Source: Punica granatum (taxonomy: Eukaryota > Streptophyta > Magnoliopsida > Myrtales > Lythraceae). From it: 64,000 nt of DNA. Positions 11,913 to 25,804 of the stretch are shown here, in pieces; within the stretch, counting starts at the first letter, position 1, and each line of letters opens with the position of its first letter. The notes below the pieces were generated by a model. That model was not told the origin of the DNA and did not search any database. It saw only the letters and a program-made list of their open reading frames with translations. The stretch lies in the NCBI RefSeq assembly GCF_007655135.1, contig NC_045127.1, forward strand, positions 7,325,001-7,389,000, written 5' to 3'. The position numbers were made by a program, and so were the translations under genes.

Positions 11913-13976
11913 TCAACATTCCATTACCTTGCCTTGTTCTTGGCTTAAACATTGTCGGACAACAGTTGCCTGTTGTATAAGCCTTTCCATTGCAGAATAA
12001 CTTGGCAGATTTGCATTTTCTGGCATCGACACCAAACCTTAAGTAAGTTGATCCGAGTAAACAAAGAGTTGGGGAAGCCATAATGAAATTAAGTAGAAGA
12101 TATATGCGGGCTGCAATTTGCTGGATCAAATGCATTTTCATTATAACAGAAGCAAACCTAGGATTGCGTGATTCAAACTATCTGTAACATGCTGCCGGTA
12201 TTCCAAACTAAGCAGATGAAACATTGGGGATTTTTCTGGCTCCTCATAAGCAAGCAAAGCCATAAAGTCCTACAGGAATTTTAAAATTGCACATTAGCCA
12301 GAAGCTAGAAGAAAGCAGTTAAACTAAAGATAACCAAGTGGAATCGCCTAAAGATTGAACGTACTTCAAGCTTTGCCACATACTTTTGCACCTTCCCGAA
12401 AGGAGCCAGTTTAGACTGAGCAAATTCAAGAGCTTCTGTGCTGCCATAGAAGGGATATCTGAGTAATGGGAAAATAATAAGTAGTGGTCTGAAAATTCAT
12501 AGTTGGTATCCTCACCATTTTCTAGAGCAGATAAGCTCAACAAAGTGAAGACTCAGAAGATCAAAGTGCAAATCGGGGTTCTTCTCCAGCAGATCTTGAG
12601 CCAGCTCTTGAGTCAATTCAATAGCTTTAAGAGCATTCCCCTCCAGAGCAAAACGAAAGATCCCTAAAGAGGATACACAACCCACAAATATCCGAAATAA
12701 GTAAAATGATAGAACAACTAGTGTGAATAAACTCACTAGCGGTAGCCTCAGATGAACAAAGTGTAAGTGGATAAGATGTTATTTGCCCTCACTATATAGC
12801 ATGAGAAGAAAGCCTAAAACTAATAGCAATGATGAGCCTTCCCAACCATAACATAGCTTGCTGCATTACTGTTTCTTTTCATATTTTCAGGAACACAAAT
12901 ACAAATCATTTTCTATTAAGCAGGGAGAGAAAGCCAAAGTAACTCAACACTGATCACTTGTTAACACTAAAGCTCAAAGGCATCAAGTCCTCTTTGCTAA
13001 TCAATGTCACTATAGCGTGAGAATTGAGAAAATGATTCAGAGAGTCCATCATACTATCAAACAATTAAGTTTCAAGCAAGCTGTTGAAAAGAAGAGGGGA
13101 ATCCAAAAATTTATTTTTGATTTAAACACAGAAAAAGTTTCTGTGTACTTTTTCTTTTCTCCATGTCCTCGAGGCAATCGGCAGGCCGCTTCATCTCAGT
13201 ACAAGAAGTGAAAGACTCCACAGTTTCTTTGTAGCAATTGTGGACGAGGTATGATAGGACAACGCTGTGGAGGTCATCATCATTTACGACCTGGGAAACA
13301 AATTAATACATAAGGAAGTCAAATAGGAGGTAAAATCAAAATGAAAGCACAACTCAAGCTTAGCACAAAGCCCAACACATGGGAAACAATAATAATAATA
13401 AAAAAAAAAGCTTTGAATCACTACAATATCCTTTATGAAGCTACTACTACCAGATAACCAAAATAAGAATTAGAATGAATCCCAGCGGGGAACATCAGGA
13501 GATGCTACACAATCCACTTTCTTCCTGTGCTCAAGCCCTCAAATAACCTATGCTCAACCAATGAGCACGGCACACGACCATGATTCGGCCAAAAATCTGT
13601 ATGTAACAGCAACATAACAGCAATTTTTCAGTCAATGTGCCAGGTCTAATATCTAGAGGATGCCAAAATCCCAAAAATCCTAACAAGCATTATCAAAGCA
13701 ACTACCCTTGTGCAACAGAATAGAACCTGATGCTTCAGATTGGAATAGAATCAGCGCTATGCGGATTGGGAACAGTGACTGCGTCAACAATCGAGAGACA
13801 AACGGCAATCACAAGCGAAAGCAAATTATCATCTCGATCCAGCAAAAAACGATGGCCCGTTCTAGGGGTTACGATTCGCAGGCCATGATTCGACAGTGAG
13901 GGAGGAGGGGACCGGAATAAATAAGCAGGGGATGAAAACTCACGACTTGATCGAATTGTCGAGGATCGACGTCCAT
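11913..13976 (-). CDS. GID8-like LisH/CTLH protein, C-terminus atypical
   Basis: Homologue of the GID8 scaffold subunit of the CTLH/GID E3 ubiquitin ligase. Exons in transcript order: 13976-13944, 13290-13149, 12663-12516, 12440-12365, 12269-12158, 12019-11928. The product starts MDVDPRQFDQV, has the LisH motif (VVLSYLVHNC), then the CTLH and CRA regions (FALEGNALKAIEL, DLHFDLLSLHFVEL, LAPFGKVQKYV, YEEPEKSPMFHLLSLEYRQ, SAMERLIQQATVVRQ). Splice phases agree throughout. Exon 6 ends at a good donor (GTAATG), but the usual last exon, ending in a PPPFSLKDFL-like tail, is not visible downstream. Read-through of that donor adds only VMEC before a stop at 11913-11915. The gene may be 3'-truncated or use a distant exon. 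The CDS end is therefore provisional; the family call is firm. Confidence 0.85.
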
Positions 13977-16900
13977 GGTTCGGAGTATTCCTTGTAGCAG
14001 AGAGACAAGAAGAGAGGCCTCGAGGGACGGTGCCGCGGCCTGAGGAGAAAGTCACGGTGGTGGCGGACACGGAGCTGTCTGATGCTGAGGGCGAAGGCAC
14101 AAGACTGTTTCTTCTATTGGGTGATCGAGAGAGAGAGAGAGGATGCTGTCTGCGTGCTTCTCGGACACGTGACGTGGCGACTGTCTTACTCCTCGTCCTA
14201 GAAGGGGCATGGGGAGAAAGAAGGTGAAGTCGCGGCCGGAATTATCTTTCCATATCTATATCTATCTGTAGTATATCACTAGACGTAAACTCGCCCCACG
14301 CGCGATATTGCGTGCAAAATATTAAGATAAAATTTATTTTCTATTGTTGTAATTACATTTTTATAAAATTATTTGCAAAGAGTACGGATGATGTTATTTC
14401 TATGTAATATATTCGGAAAAGATTTATATTGATGTTTTTGGTAGATATATTGATACATTTCTAATATTAAAATGTTAAATAATAAAATATAAAAATTAAG
14501 AAATTACTATCAGGGAGAAAAGGAAAAGATAATGTAGGTGAAGTCTTCGGGAGCTTATCCGATCCCGGAGAACCAATCCAATTGATCATAGTCGACTGCA
14601 AAATAAACATAATCGATTTCATGTGCTTCGATTAATAAAAACCATAAAATTAAGACTAAAATAGTAATATATATATATCACTATATATTATTATTATTAT
14701 TATTATTATATACATAACAGCAATGTCTCGAGCTAAATTATCACGCCATCACATTATTAAAAATATAAAACGGAACTCTCTCGTGTTGACAGATCATTAT
14801 TTATCATTTATATATAAAGAAATATTTATATTTTTTATTAAAGAAATACAAGCAACTTTTATATTGGCAACTCTATATATACAATGATATAATGAAATAT
14901 ATAATGGGATATGAAACTCAATATAGTGGACGTTATAGATGCCGTGAAAATTCAATATGAAATTCACTATATAGTGGATATTGAAAGCATTTTCGAAGAG
15001 GATACACATGAAAGGTACACTTAAAGTACCAAATGACATCTATATTATCGCATATAATATATAATAGTAGAATATACATAAGTATAAATGGAGAAACAAA
15101 TTTAATTTCCTAGTTATGCTTTCTTTTTTGAGAAGTGGAATCATTTAAATAGAGAAAATAAGTTAGAAAAAGGGAAAAGAGAAGAAAGGAACTGTGCAAT
15201 ATTTTATTATAGTCCCAAATATTATATATATATATTTATTTATTTATTTATTTATATCATTATTTCTTGAATTACAATACTACACTATAATTTTTTTCGA
15301 AACAACTATATATGTTGTTGTATAAAATATTACTTCGACTTATTAGTCCAAAATATATAGATACTTGAGATCATCGATAAATTTAATGAAATTAACTAAT
15401 TTTATGAAATTACTTTTTTTAGGATTAATTAGTGCATACGTTATAAATTTAGTACTCATGATATTATAAAAATATATATATAGAGAGAAGGATCTCATGA
15501 TAATAAATTTTGCTAAAGAAAAAATAGAAGAAAGAATTGCAATATTAGTTAGAGCCTGAGATGTCATAATTGAAAACATTCTCCATTAAATTTATGTAAA
15601 CAAAATTTATGCAAGATATCATTTGGGGAAAATAAATATGTATGTGAGTATCGAAATGGTGTTATATTCTACTTTGACATGATGTGATATGTTTAATTAA
15701 ATTTCTATGTAGTTGAAATTTTTGGAGGTTGTGAGAAGAAATCAAAAGAAGAGGCAAGGAAGAAAACATTCAAAAGTTTATTAAGAAAATGTTTAAAATG
15801 GGAAAAGAAAAGGGGTAAAATTAGAAAAAAGAAAAATAAGGGATGTGCCTCTCATCTCCTTTTCCTTTTTTTATTGAAAACGGTCATTAGGATCCTTCAT
15901 ATATCTACTGCAAAAATGGATATGGGGAAAAAATGCCCAACCAAATATTACAAGATCGGGACATAACAGTTTATCCGCTGGGCAATCTATAAAGGAAAAT
16001 TGTGAAAAAAAAATCACATCAAAATAAACACGAGTACAACTGGAGATTGCTATCTTGAAACCGTCAATCTTAATCATAACCCGTCTGTTGCATTTCACCA
16101 TGGACCCCAGTGTACACCGAGAGGGGGATACTCAGTCTTGTCCATAATCTATAGAGAAATTCCACTTTCATGAAAAAAGGTGGAACAAATAAGGTGTGTG
16201 TGGTTGGTATCTGAGCGCATTGATCTCGCCACATATCACAATTCGAGACAATCAAACTTAAGGAGCTAGAGCAGTTAAGTAGCCAAGTAGTTGGAGCACT
16301 TAAATCGGTTCAAACCAGCGATCATCAATCGATCTGAATCAACATAACCCTAATAGCCTAAACCCAATATAGTCAAATCTAAGGCTTTGGAGCAGCAAGG
16401 CGGCTAGAACTCTCTTGATTGGTTCAAACTAGCGACCATCAATGGGGGAGCCAAACCTACTCAAATCAACAACAAAAAAGGAAGCCACAAAAATAATTGA
16501 TTTGAACTAGTAGGAGGAAGATCGGACTGACGAGAGTCGCGATCCTATTGTGGTAGGCAGGGGATGATATCGTCGTGATAGGCGACGGAGTTGCCGAAGA
16601 CGAGAAAGCCACCATCGAGGGGGAAAGAGGCTGGACCGAAATGGCGCAATGTCAAAAGGCCCATCCACAGTGCTGTCGGAGAAAGCCGCCATCAATATTG
16701 CACTAAGTTGCCACCAACGGAGACAATTAGAGCGACCCACACTCGCCAGAATTTGAGTTGTCTCATTTTCTTGAAATGCAAGGAACAACAGACTTAGTAT
16801 ATTTCTAAAGAAAGATGCTCTCCGACACAATCCTCAATCTTCCGTGACGTTTCTTTTAAGCAAGGAAGACCCAGGTCCCTTTTATTACGCGGGAGAGAAA

Positions 16901-17332
16901 TGAAAAGAGTTCTATAGAATGAAACATAACTTGTGTTGGAACCCGCATTTCGCGGCGGTCTAATTTATTAACGTGTTATGTACTTTAGTAAGCATGATAT
17001 TAGAAATATAATATTCTAATTCCATAGATAAGCTACTGAGAAACAGTGTTGGCATTAAGAATAAGATTTAAAAAATTGAGGATTTATGAACTAATCAAGT
17101 ATGAAAAATTTTAGTTAAGAATTAAGAGACAATACATATTTTCTAAAATGAGGCCTTATAATAGGTAAAATTGATAAGAAAATAAAATATAGTTGCAAAG
17201 GAAAGAAAAGAATTAAATTATATATCGCTATGATAGTTGAAAGGGAAAAAAAGGAAGGTTTTAAAACTCTATCAAATATAACACATGGTAAGTTAAAGGG
17301 AGGTTTTAAAACTCTCCTTTAGATTATAATTA
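13977..17332. other. AT-rich intergenic region
   Basis: Immediately upstream of the GID8-like ATG are GA-rich 5' sequences. Beyond about 14230 the DNA is strongly AT-rich with TAT repeats (about 14688-14710) and many chance ORFs lacking domains. A Helitron-like terminus (minus orientation) lies at 14279-14314. Nothing else recognisable. Confidence 0.55.
14279..14314 (-). mobile_element. Helitron-like 3' terminus
   Basis: Read on the minus strand, a hairpin with stem CACGC/GCGTG (14314-14310 and 14301-14297) is followed 14 nt later by CTAG and then T. A hairpin shortly before CTRR, inserted next to T, is the hallmark of a Helitron 3' end. The matching 5' TC end was not found, so extent is unknown. 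Confidence 0.45.
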
Positions 17333-18190
17333 AAGTACAAAAATTCATATTGTGATTTTAGTTTGAGACAAATTGCACCATGTGGTTTTTCTAGGGATAA
17401 ATAACACCGTGTAATTCAATTTGCGAGACATAATGGACCTTACCATTAATTTTTTCATCACTTTTGGTCCTCAAAATTTTATTTTTTTATTATTACCATC
17501 AAACGTTCAATTTTTTTACAATTTGGTCCTAAAATTCTGAAGAAGAAGAAGAAGAAGAAGAAGAAGAAGAAGAAGAAGAAGAAGAATAAGAAGAGAGAAA
17601 GGGCTTGAGCCACCGGTTCGCGACCTTGACCCCACCACCGAGGTTGCCGACAACCACAGAGGATGTCGAAAACCTCGATGACGGAGTCGGGGTCGCCGAT
17701 TTGTGGCCCTAGTCCCCAAATCGACCGGGATCTTGAGTTCAAAATCCCCGTCGATTTGGGGGCGGGGGCTGTCAATCTGCGGCCTTGACCTCGCCTCCAT
17801 AGTCGCCAACATCCTCTGTTTGAGATACTCATCGATTCGAGGGTGGGGGTCGCCAATTTGCAGCCCCGACCCCACCTCCATGGTCTCCAACATTCTTTGT
17901 GGGTGCATGCGACCTCGGTAATGGGGTCGAGGTTGCCAACCGAAGGCCCTGGTCGCTTCCCTTTTATTTTTTTATTTTTATTTTTTCGAATTTTAGGACC
18001 AAATTGAAAAAAAATTGAAAGTTTGAGAGTAATAATGGAAAAAATAAAAGTTTGAGGACCAAAGTGACAAAAAAATAATGGTGATGTCCATTATGTCACA
18101 CTAAGTGAGCCACATGGTGTTATTTGTCCATGGAAAAATCACAGGGTCCAATTCGTTTTAAACTCAAACTACAATGAGGTTTTTATGCTC
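17333..18190. mobile_element. long-TIR fold-back element with GC-rich core
   Basis: Left arm (about 17333-17535) and right arm (about 17985-18190) are imperfect inverted repeats of roughly 200 bp; shared blocks include TTTGGTCCTCAAA, ACATAATGGAC and AAATAACACC and their complements. Between them lie a GAA microsatellite (17539-17586) and a GC-rich core (about 17605-17960) with repeated phrases around GGGGTCGCCGATT. No transposase ORF. The core resembles that of the element at 54772-55763. Ends are approximate and no target duplication was resolved; the type is probably a Mutator-like or fold-back non-autonomous element. Confidence 0.65.
17539..17586. repeat. (GAA)n microsatellite
   Basis: About 16 GAA triplets inside the fold-back element at the boundary between its left arm and GC-rich core. 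Confidence 0.9.
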
Positions 18191-18315
18191 CGTTTAGTTT
18201 TGCAGTTAAAATCACAAAAATTTTAATTTTAACTTTAACTCAACACACTACACAATCATTTGTCATTTTCCACAATCAAAATCAAAATTACTTTAACTCT
18301 AAAACCAAACGCACC
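18187..18315. mobile_element. MITE with GTTTGG-type ends
   Basis: About 130 bp running from GCTCCGTTTAGTTTT to AAAACCAAACGCACC, with inverted ends and an AATCAAAATC-rich interior. It belongs to a family seen at least six more times here (19893, 36000, 37002, 37877, 49259, 49480). The ends resemble Tourist/PIF-Harbinger MITEs, but target duplications are not clear. Confidence 0.6.
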
Positions 18316-18572
18316 ATTATACTTTTCCCTAAATAAAAATGTATATCAAATACCCACTAACTCCTATTTCCACTCGCTCTCTCTTTTCTTATTTTATTCT
18401 CTTTATTCTCTCCCCCTTCCCACCCAAGAACTGGAATCAAAGTTTACTAAGAGCATTTTTTTTGGTTCGTTCTATGCAAATATATCATGAGCAACTTACA
18501 GGAGAAAATTGTATAATGAGCAATACTAACGATTTTTTTCTAATAATAGCTTTGGTTTTCGCAAAAATAATT

Positions 18573-19865
18573 AAAGATGGCCAAGATCACATATGTTGTC
18601 ACTTGGTTAAGTGTTTTAGGCATTATATATTATATATTGATTCTTAATACTTTTTTTTGTGTGAACCATATTACAGAAGCTCAATGGACATCGACTAATC
18701 CAATCGAATTAGGCGGTCCACTAAGAGATAAAGCTCTTGCAGCGTGAAATTTTTCCTCTTAATACATATTTTTTTATTAATATAATGTTGTAATTCTACC
18801 AATTCGAATTGGTAAAAATCCGTGTAATGTTTTTTTTATTTAGATTATAGATTTTTCCTAATGTGACGATATAATTCTACACAGATTATTAATACAATAT
18901 TTTTATTTAATTGGTGTAGTTTTCAAAAATAATATGTATTTTATTATTAATTTTTTCTTTTTGAAATAGTAATAATGTAATTAAGAAACATTACATGGTG
19001 ACATGCTGCGAAAATCACATGGGAACTTGCATATGCGACGACATATGGCGGAAATCAAAGAGGCCAAAGATCACACGTGTCATCACTTGATTAAGTGTTC
19101 AATGCATTATATATTATATATTGATTTGAATTAATGAAATTTGTGTAATGTTTTTTTATATAAATTATAGACATTTACTAATACGATGATATAATTCTAT
19201 ATAGATTACTAATACATCTTTTTTTATTTAATTGGTGTAGTATTAAAAAACAATATGTTATTATTATTATTTTACTTTTTTGAAATAGTAATTTGTAATT
19301 AAGAAACATTACATGGCGACACGTGGCAAAAATCGCATGGAAACTTGCATACAGGACGGTGTGGGGCGGAAGCTAAAGAGACCAAAGATCACACGTGTCA
19401 TCACACTGTTATATTATGTCATTAAGAAACACTATATATTGATTCTTAATACATATTTTTGTGTGATTGCCAGATTGATATAGAAGTCCAATGGGTTCCG
19501 ACTAATCCAGTCAAGCTGTGCGGACCCACTAAGAGGTAAAGCTCTCTCAGCGTACATTTTTTTCTTTTAATACATATATTTTTTTATTTATATGACGCTG
19601 TAATTCTATCAATTCAAACGGTTAAAAATTAATGTAATATTTTTTTATTTAAGTTATAGATTTTTACTGATAGGACGATATAATTATATATAGATTATTA
19701 ATATAAATTTTTTTATTTAACTGGTGTAGTAAAAGCATATGTTTTTTATTATTAATTTTTTCTTTTTGAAATAGTAATTTTGTAATTAAAAAACATTACA
19801 TGGCAACCCATGACAAAAATCACATGATACATCACATGATGACACATGACCGAAATTAAGAGGTC
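18573..19865 (+). repeat. three tandem repeat units of about 485, 325 and 480 bp
   Basis: Units start at an AAAGATCACA(C/T) phrase near 18573, 19062 and 19385, with the end of the third near 19865. Each carries a CATTATATATT segment, ATAGA-TTT-ACTAAT and GACGATATAATTCTA segments, a TTAATTGGTGTAG-like segment, GAAATAGTAATT, AAACATTACATGG and a second AAAGATCACA. Units 1 and 3 also share a block around GACTAATCCA and ACTAAGAGATAAAGCTCT, which is deleted in unit 2. No coding potential. They lie 0.4-1.7 kb upstream of the cysteine protease gene. Confidence 0.75.
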
Positions 19866-19892
19866 AAAGATTACGTATTATTATATTATTAA

Positions 19893-20063
19893 TGTTGCGT
19901 TCGGTTTCAAAGTAAAATTTTAAAATCAGATTTTGATTTTGAAAAGAGTGATATAAATGGTTATGTATGAAATTCACTATTTGACATTGTATGAGTTATT
20001 TTGTTTTATTATGGATAGAATTAAGTTAAAGTGTAATTAAATTATATTTTGAAACCAAACAAG
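19893..20063. mobile_element. MITE with GTTCGGTTTC/GAAACCAAAC ends
   Basis: A short AT-rich element bounded by TGCGTTCGGTTTCAAAG and TTTGAAACCAAAC, with the family's AAATTTTAAAATC subterminal sequence. It sits just upstream of the cysteine protease promoter. Diverged from the other copies. Confidence 0.5.
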
Positions 20064-20296
20064 TTATAAGTGTTTCGGGCATTATATATTGTACATTGAT
20101 TGATTTTATTTATTGATGAACGTCCAATTTGAGAGCTGAGCAATAATGAACCAGCACGCCGCCCACATTTCTTCTCAGTCAGCAGATAAAGCAGACAAAC
20201 AATCCTCCGACGAGAGCTTCTCGGACGAAACCTGTTTGGTCTCTTTCTATCTCCGTCTCTCTCTCTCTTTCACAGCGTTCTCGGAGGATCAGCCCA

Positions 20297-23416
<3,120 letters not shown>

Positions 23417-24928
23417 GGTATTCTTTATGAAAGTACATAGAGGAAACTATTTATCGGCACACAGTTGTGGAGATTACTTCGGCAGGACGAAGTTCTGTAT
23501 GTAGCTCTTGCAGGATGTATCATTTTTTTTTTAAACCATGGCTTGGTTCTCCTTTTCCATGAGAAGAGTGATGCTTTCACAATCCAACGGTGATACATTG
23601 GAATGCTCTTGCTTATTCCTGTCGTGCTCAATCTGTTCGTTTGTTTTTCCCTCGGAAATCGTTCGCTGATTTTCTTTCCTCATATGCAGGATTTTCTATC
23701 AAGATTCTTGTAGACCGAGCTTTTAATTCCCGGCGTCGAGTTTTTCTTTCTCATTCCTGCCATTGACGAGACTGAAACGAACAAGAGAGTAAGTGACTCT
23801 ATTTCGCTTCAACATATATAAGTGAGACGTTCTTTCCTTTCCTTTCAACTTAAACAGTTCCTAGAGAACCCGGGCACGGTATATCAATGACAGCGGGATA
23901 CTGCATTCGAGATGCTAATTGCACAACATGGTGCAACTGCGACATTTCCTCGGACTATGCAACCGAATGCGCAGTTGTTTCTATGGTCAACATGATCTTT
24001 ACATTCTCCTTCCTTGTAAAAACAAGTGGGCAATATTCAGCCAAAAAAAATAAAAATAAAATACAAGAGGGCAATGAATTTCTCAATCACAAAACCGTTG
24101 AGAAGGACGTTTGGTTTTATCATTATTTATGTACTTATTTATTTTTAAATTATTTTTTATGATCAAGTGAGAACTAAGAATGAGAAGATTTATTATTATT
24201 ATTATTATGTAAGGGCTGGAAAATGATCAATGAAGGAAAGGGAGCCACCCATTGGATGATATAACTTGATGATATGGAAATCAGATCTCCTTTCCAGGGA
24301 TAAGCACGCGCCACGTCATCCCACGTGGAATATTCAAAGCCACACCCCATTATTTTCAATTTTCCCCCCACTCTCCTTCTTCTTGCCCTATCTATCTCCT
24401 CCACAACCTCTGCCCCTCTCCGAAACCACCCGATTTTTTTTTTATTAAGCACAATCATAATCATCATAATATTTATTTAAATAAATTTTTCCATGTAAAA
24501 AAGAAAAAAATCTTTTACGATCGGGCAATCCCTCAATCACCTAATATGCACATCTCGATTAAGTTCGTAATTCTGCGTGAATCAAAAGTGCTAAGTCTCT
24601 ACATTCACATGAATTAACTATTAATGTTACAGGTGTTATGCGGAAGTCGCTATGATTTATTTTGACAAAAATAAAATTTGTTACAGTTTTTTTTTTTTTT
24701 TTACCATCAAACGATTTTCCTTAATTAATTTTTTGAAAAAAAAATATGTATAATACGGTCGATGAAATTTATCCACAGGCAAAATCTCCAGAAGAAGAAA
24801 GCAAATCTTCATAACGGAAGGAAGACATGAATGCGGCAGCAACCTGCGCCAAGCCCTCACCTCTGCTGTCCGACTGAGCTCGAAACCCTCCTCACTGCTC
24901 TTCCGAGCTGCCCCCTCATTCCTCTCCA
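23417..24928. other. intergenic: protease 3' flank and LON gene upstream region
   Basis: About 1.5 kb. The first part is probably protease 3' UTR. Near 24299-24328 there is an I-box/G-box pair, then a CT-rich stretch, then AT-rich DNA with poly-T (about 24687-24702). No other gene recognised. Confidence 0.5.
24299..24328. promoter_or_regulatory. I-box (GATAAG) plus G-box (CCACGTGG), possible light-response unit
   Basis: GATAAG at 24299-24304 and the palindrome CCACGTGG at 24321-24328 lie about 600 bp upstream of the plastid LON-domain gene, with an inverted CCAAT near 24248. An I-box next to a G-box is the core of known light-responsive modules in photosynthesis gene promoters. The distance to the ATG is long unless the 5' UTR is long or contains an intron. 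Confidence 0.4.
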
Positions 24929-25804
24929 ATGGCTTTCGCTCAGCTAATCTCTTCTCCTCCTTCCTCCCTCTCCCACAATAAGCCCTCCATTAACGCCACC
25001 GCCGCCACAGGGTCATTCTCCTCTTTCTTCTGCCCGAAATTCCTTCCCTCCGCCGCCGCCGCAGGGACGGTCCACCGGGGACGGCGGAGGCGGCGGCCCA
25101 ATTCCCTCCGGTGCTCAGCCTCCTCTTTCTCGGAGAAGCACCACACCGGGTCTCCGTCCTCCGACGACGTCGTCGAGCTCCCGCTCTTCCCGCTGCCCCT
25201 GGTGCTCTTCCCCGGCGCCATCCTACCGCTGCAAATCTTCGAGTTCCGGTACCGGATGATGATGCACACGCTCCTCCAGACCGACCTCCGCTTCGGCGTC
25301 ATCTACACGGACTCAGTCTCCGGGACGGCTGATGTTGGCTGCGTCGGGGAGATCGTCAAGCACGAGCGGCTCGTCGACGACCGGTTCTTCCTCATCTGCA
25401 AGGGCCAGGAGCGGTTCCGCGTCACCAGTATCGTACGCACCAAACCCTACCTTGTCGCGCAGGTCACCTGGCTGGAAGACCGGCCATCCGGGGACGACGG
25501 TGGCGACGACCTGGAGTCTCTCGCCGGCGAGGTTGAGACTTACATGAAGGACGTGATCCGACTATCGAACCGGCTGAGCGGAAAGCCGGAGAAGGAGGTG
25601 CAGGATCTGAGGAGGAACCTCTTCCCGACGCCATTCTCCTTCTTCGTGGGGAGCACATTCGAGGGCGCGCCAAGAGAACAGCAGGCCCTGCTCGAATTGG
25701 AAGACACCGCTACCCGATTGAAGCGGGAGAAGGAGACACTGAGGAACACTCTCAACTACTTGACTGCGGCGACCGCTGTGAAGGATGTTTTCCCATCTTC
25801 GTGA
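24929..25804 (+). CDS. LON substrate-binding domain protein, plastid-targeted
   Basis: Single-exon gene of 291 aa. Residues 1 to about 65 are rich in Ser/Ala/Arg with no acidic patch, as in a chloroplast transit peptide, with a likely cleavage region near SLRCSASS. From about residue 81 the LON N-terminal (LAN) domain begins: VELPLFPLPLVLFPGAILPL, FEFRYRMM, FGVIY, VGCVGEIVKHE, ICKGQERFRV, YLVAQVTWLE. There is no AAA+ or peptidase domain, so this is a stand-alone LON-domain protein, like the Arabidopsis 'ATP-dependent protease La domain' proteins, whose role is still unclear. The C-terminus (about 250-280) is helical with charged residues (LEDTATRLKREKETLRN). It is GC-rich relative to its surroundings, as is usual for this coding sequence. 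It heads a block with thioredoxin h and a PPR gene that matches Arabidopsis order. Confidence 0.93.
   Translation: MAFAQLISSPPSSLSHNKPSINATAATGSFSSFFCPKFLPSAAAAGTVHRGRRRRRPNSLRCSASSFSEKHHTGSPSSDDVVELPLFPLPLVLFPGAILPLQIFEFRYRMMMHTLLQTDLRFGVIYTDSVSGTADVGCVGEIVKHERLVDDRFFLICKGQERFRVTSIVRTKPYLVAQVTWLEDRPSGDDGGDDLESLAGEVETYMKDVIRLSNRLSGKPEKEVQDLRRNLFPTPFSFFVGSTFEGAPREQQALLELEDTATRLKREKETLRNTLNYLTAATAVKDVFPSS

Noticed and set aside
16943..16963. Possible Helitron 3' end (CCGC-ATTTC-GCGG then CTAA)
   Set aside because: Only 4 nt separate hairpin and CTAA, shorter than usual; kept out of the feature list.
17479..17921. ORFs of 72-130 codons on both strands
   Set aside because: Same reason: GC-rich core and GAA microsatellite of a fold-back element, with homopolymer Phe or Leu runs.
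18573..19865. Could the tandem units be a CRISPR array or centromere satellite?
   Set aside because: Units are hundreds of bases with no short constant repeat and variable spacers, and only three copies, too few for a satellite block.
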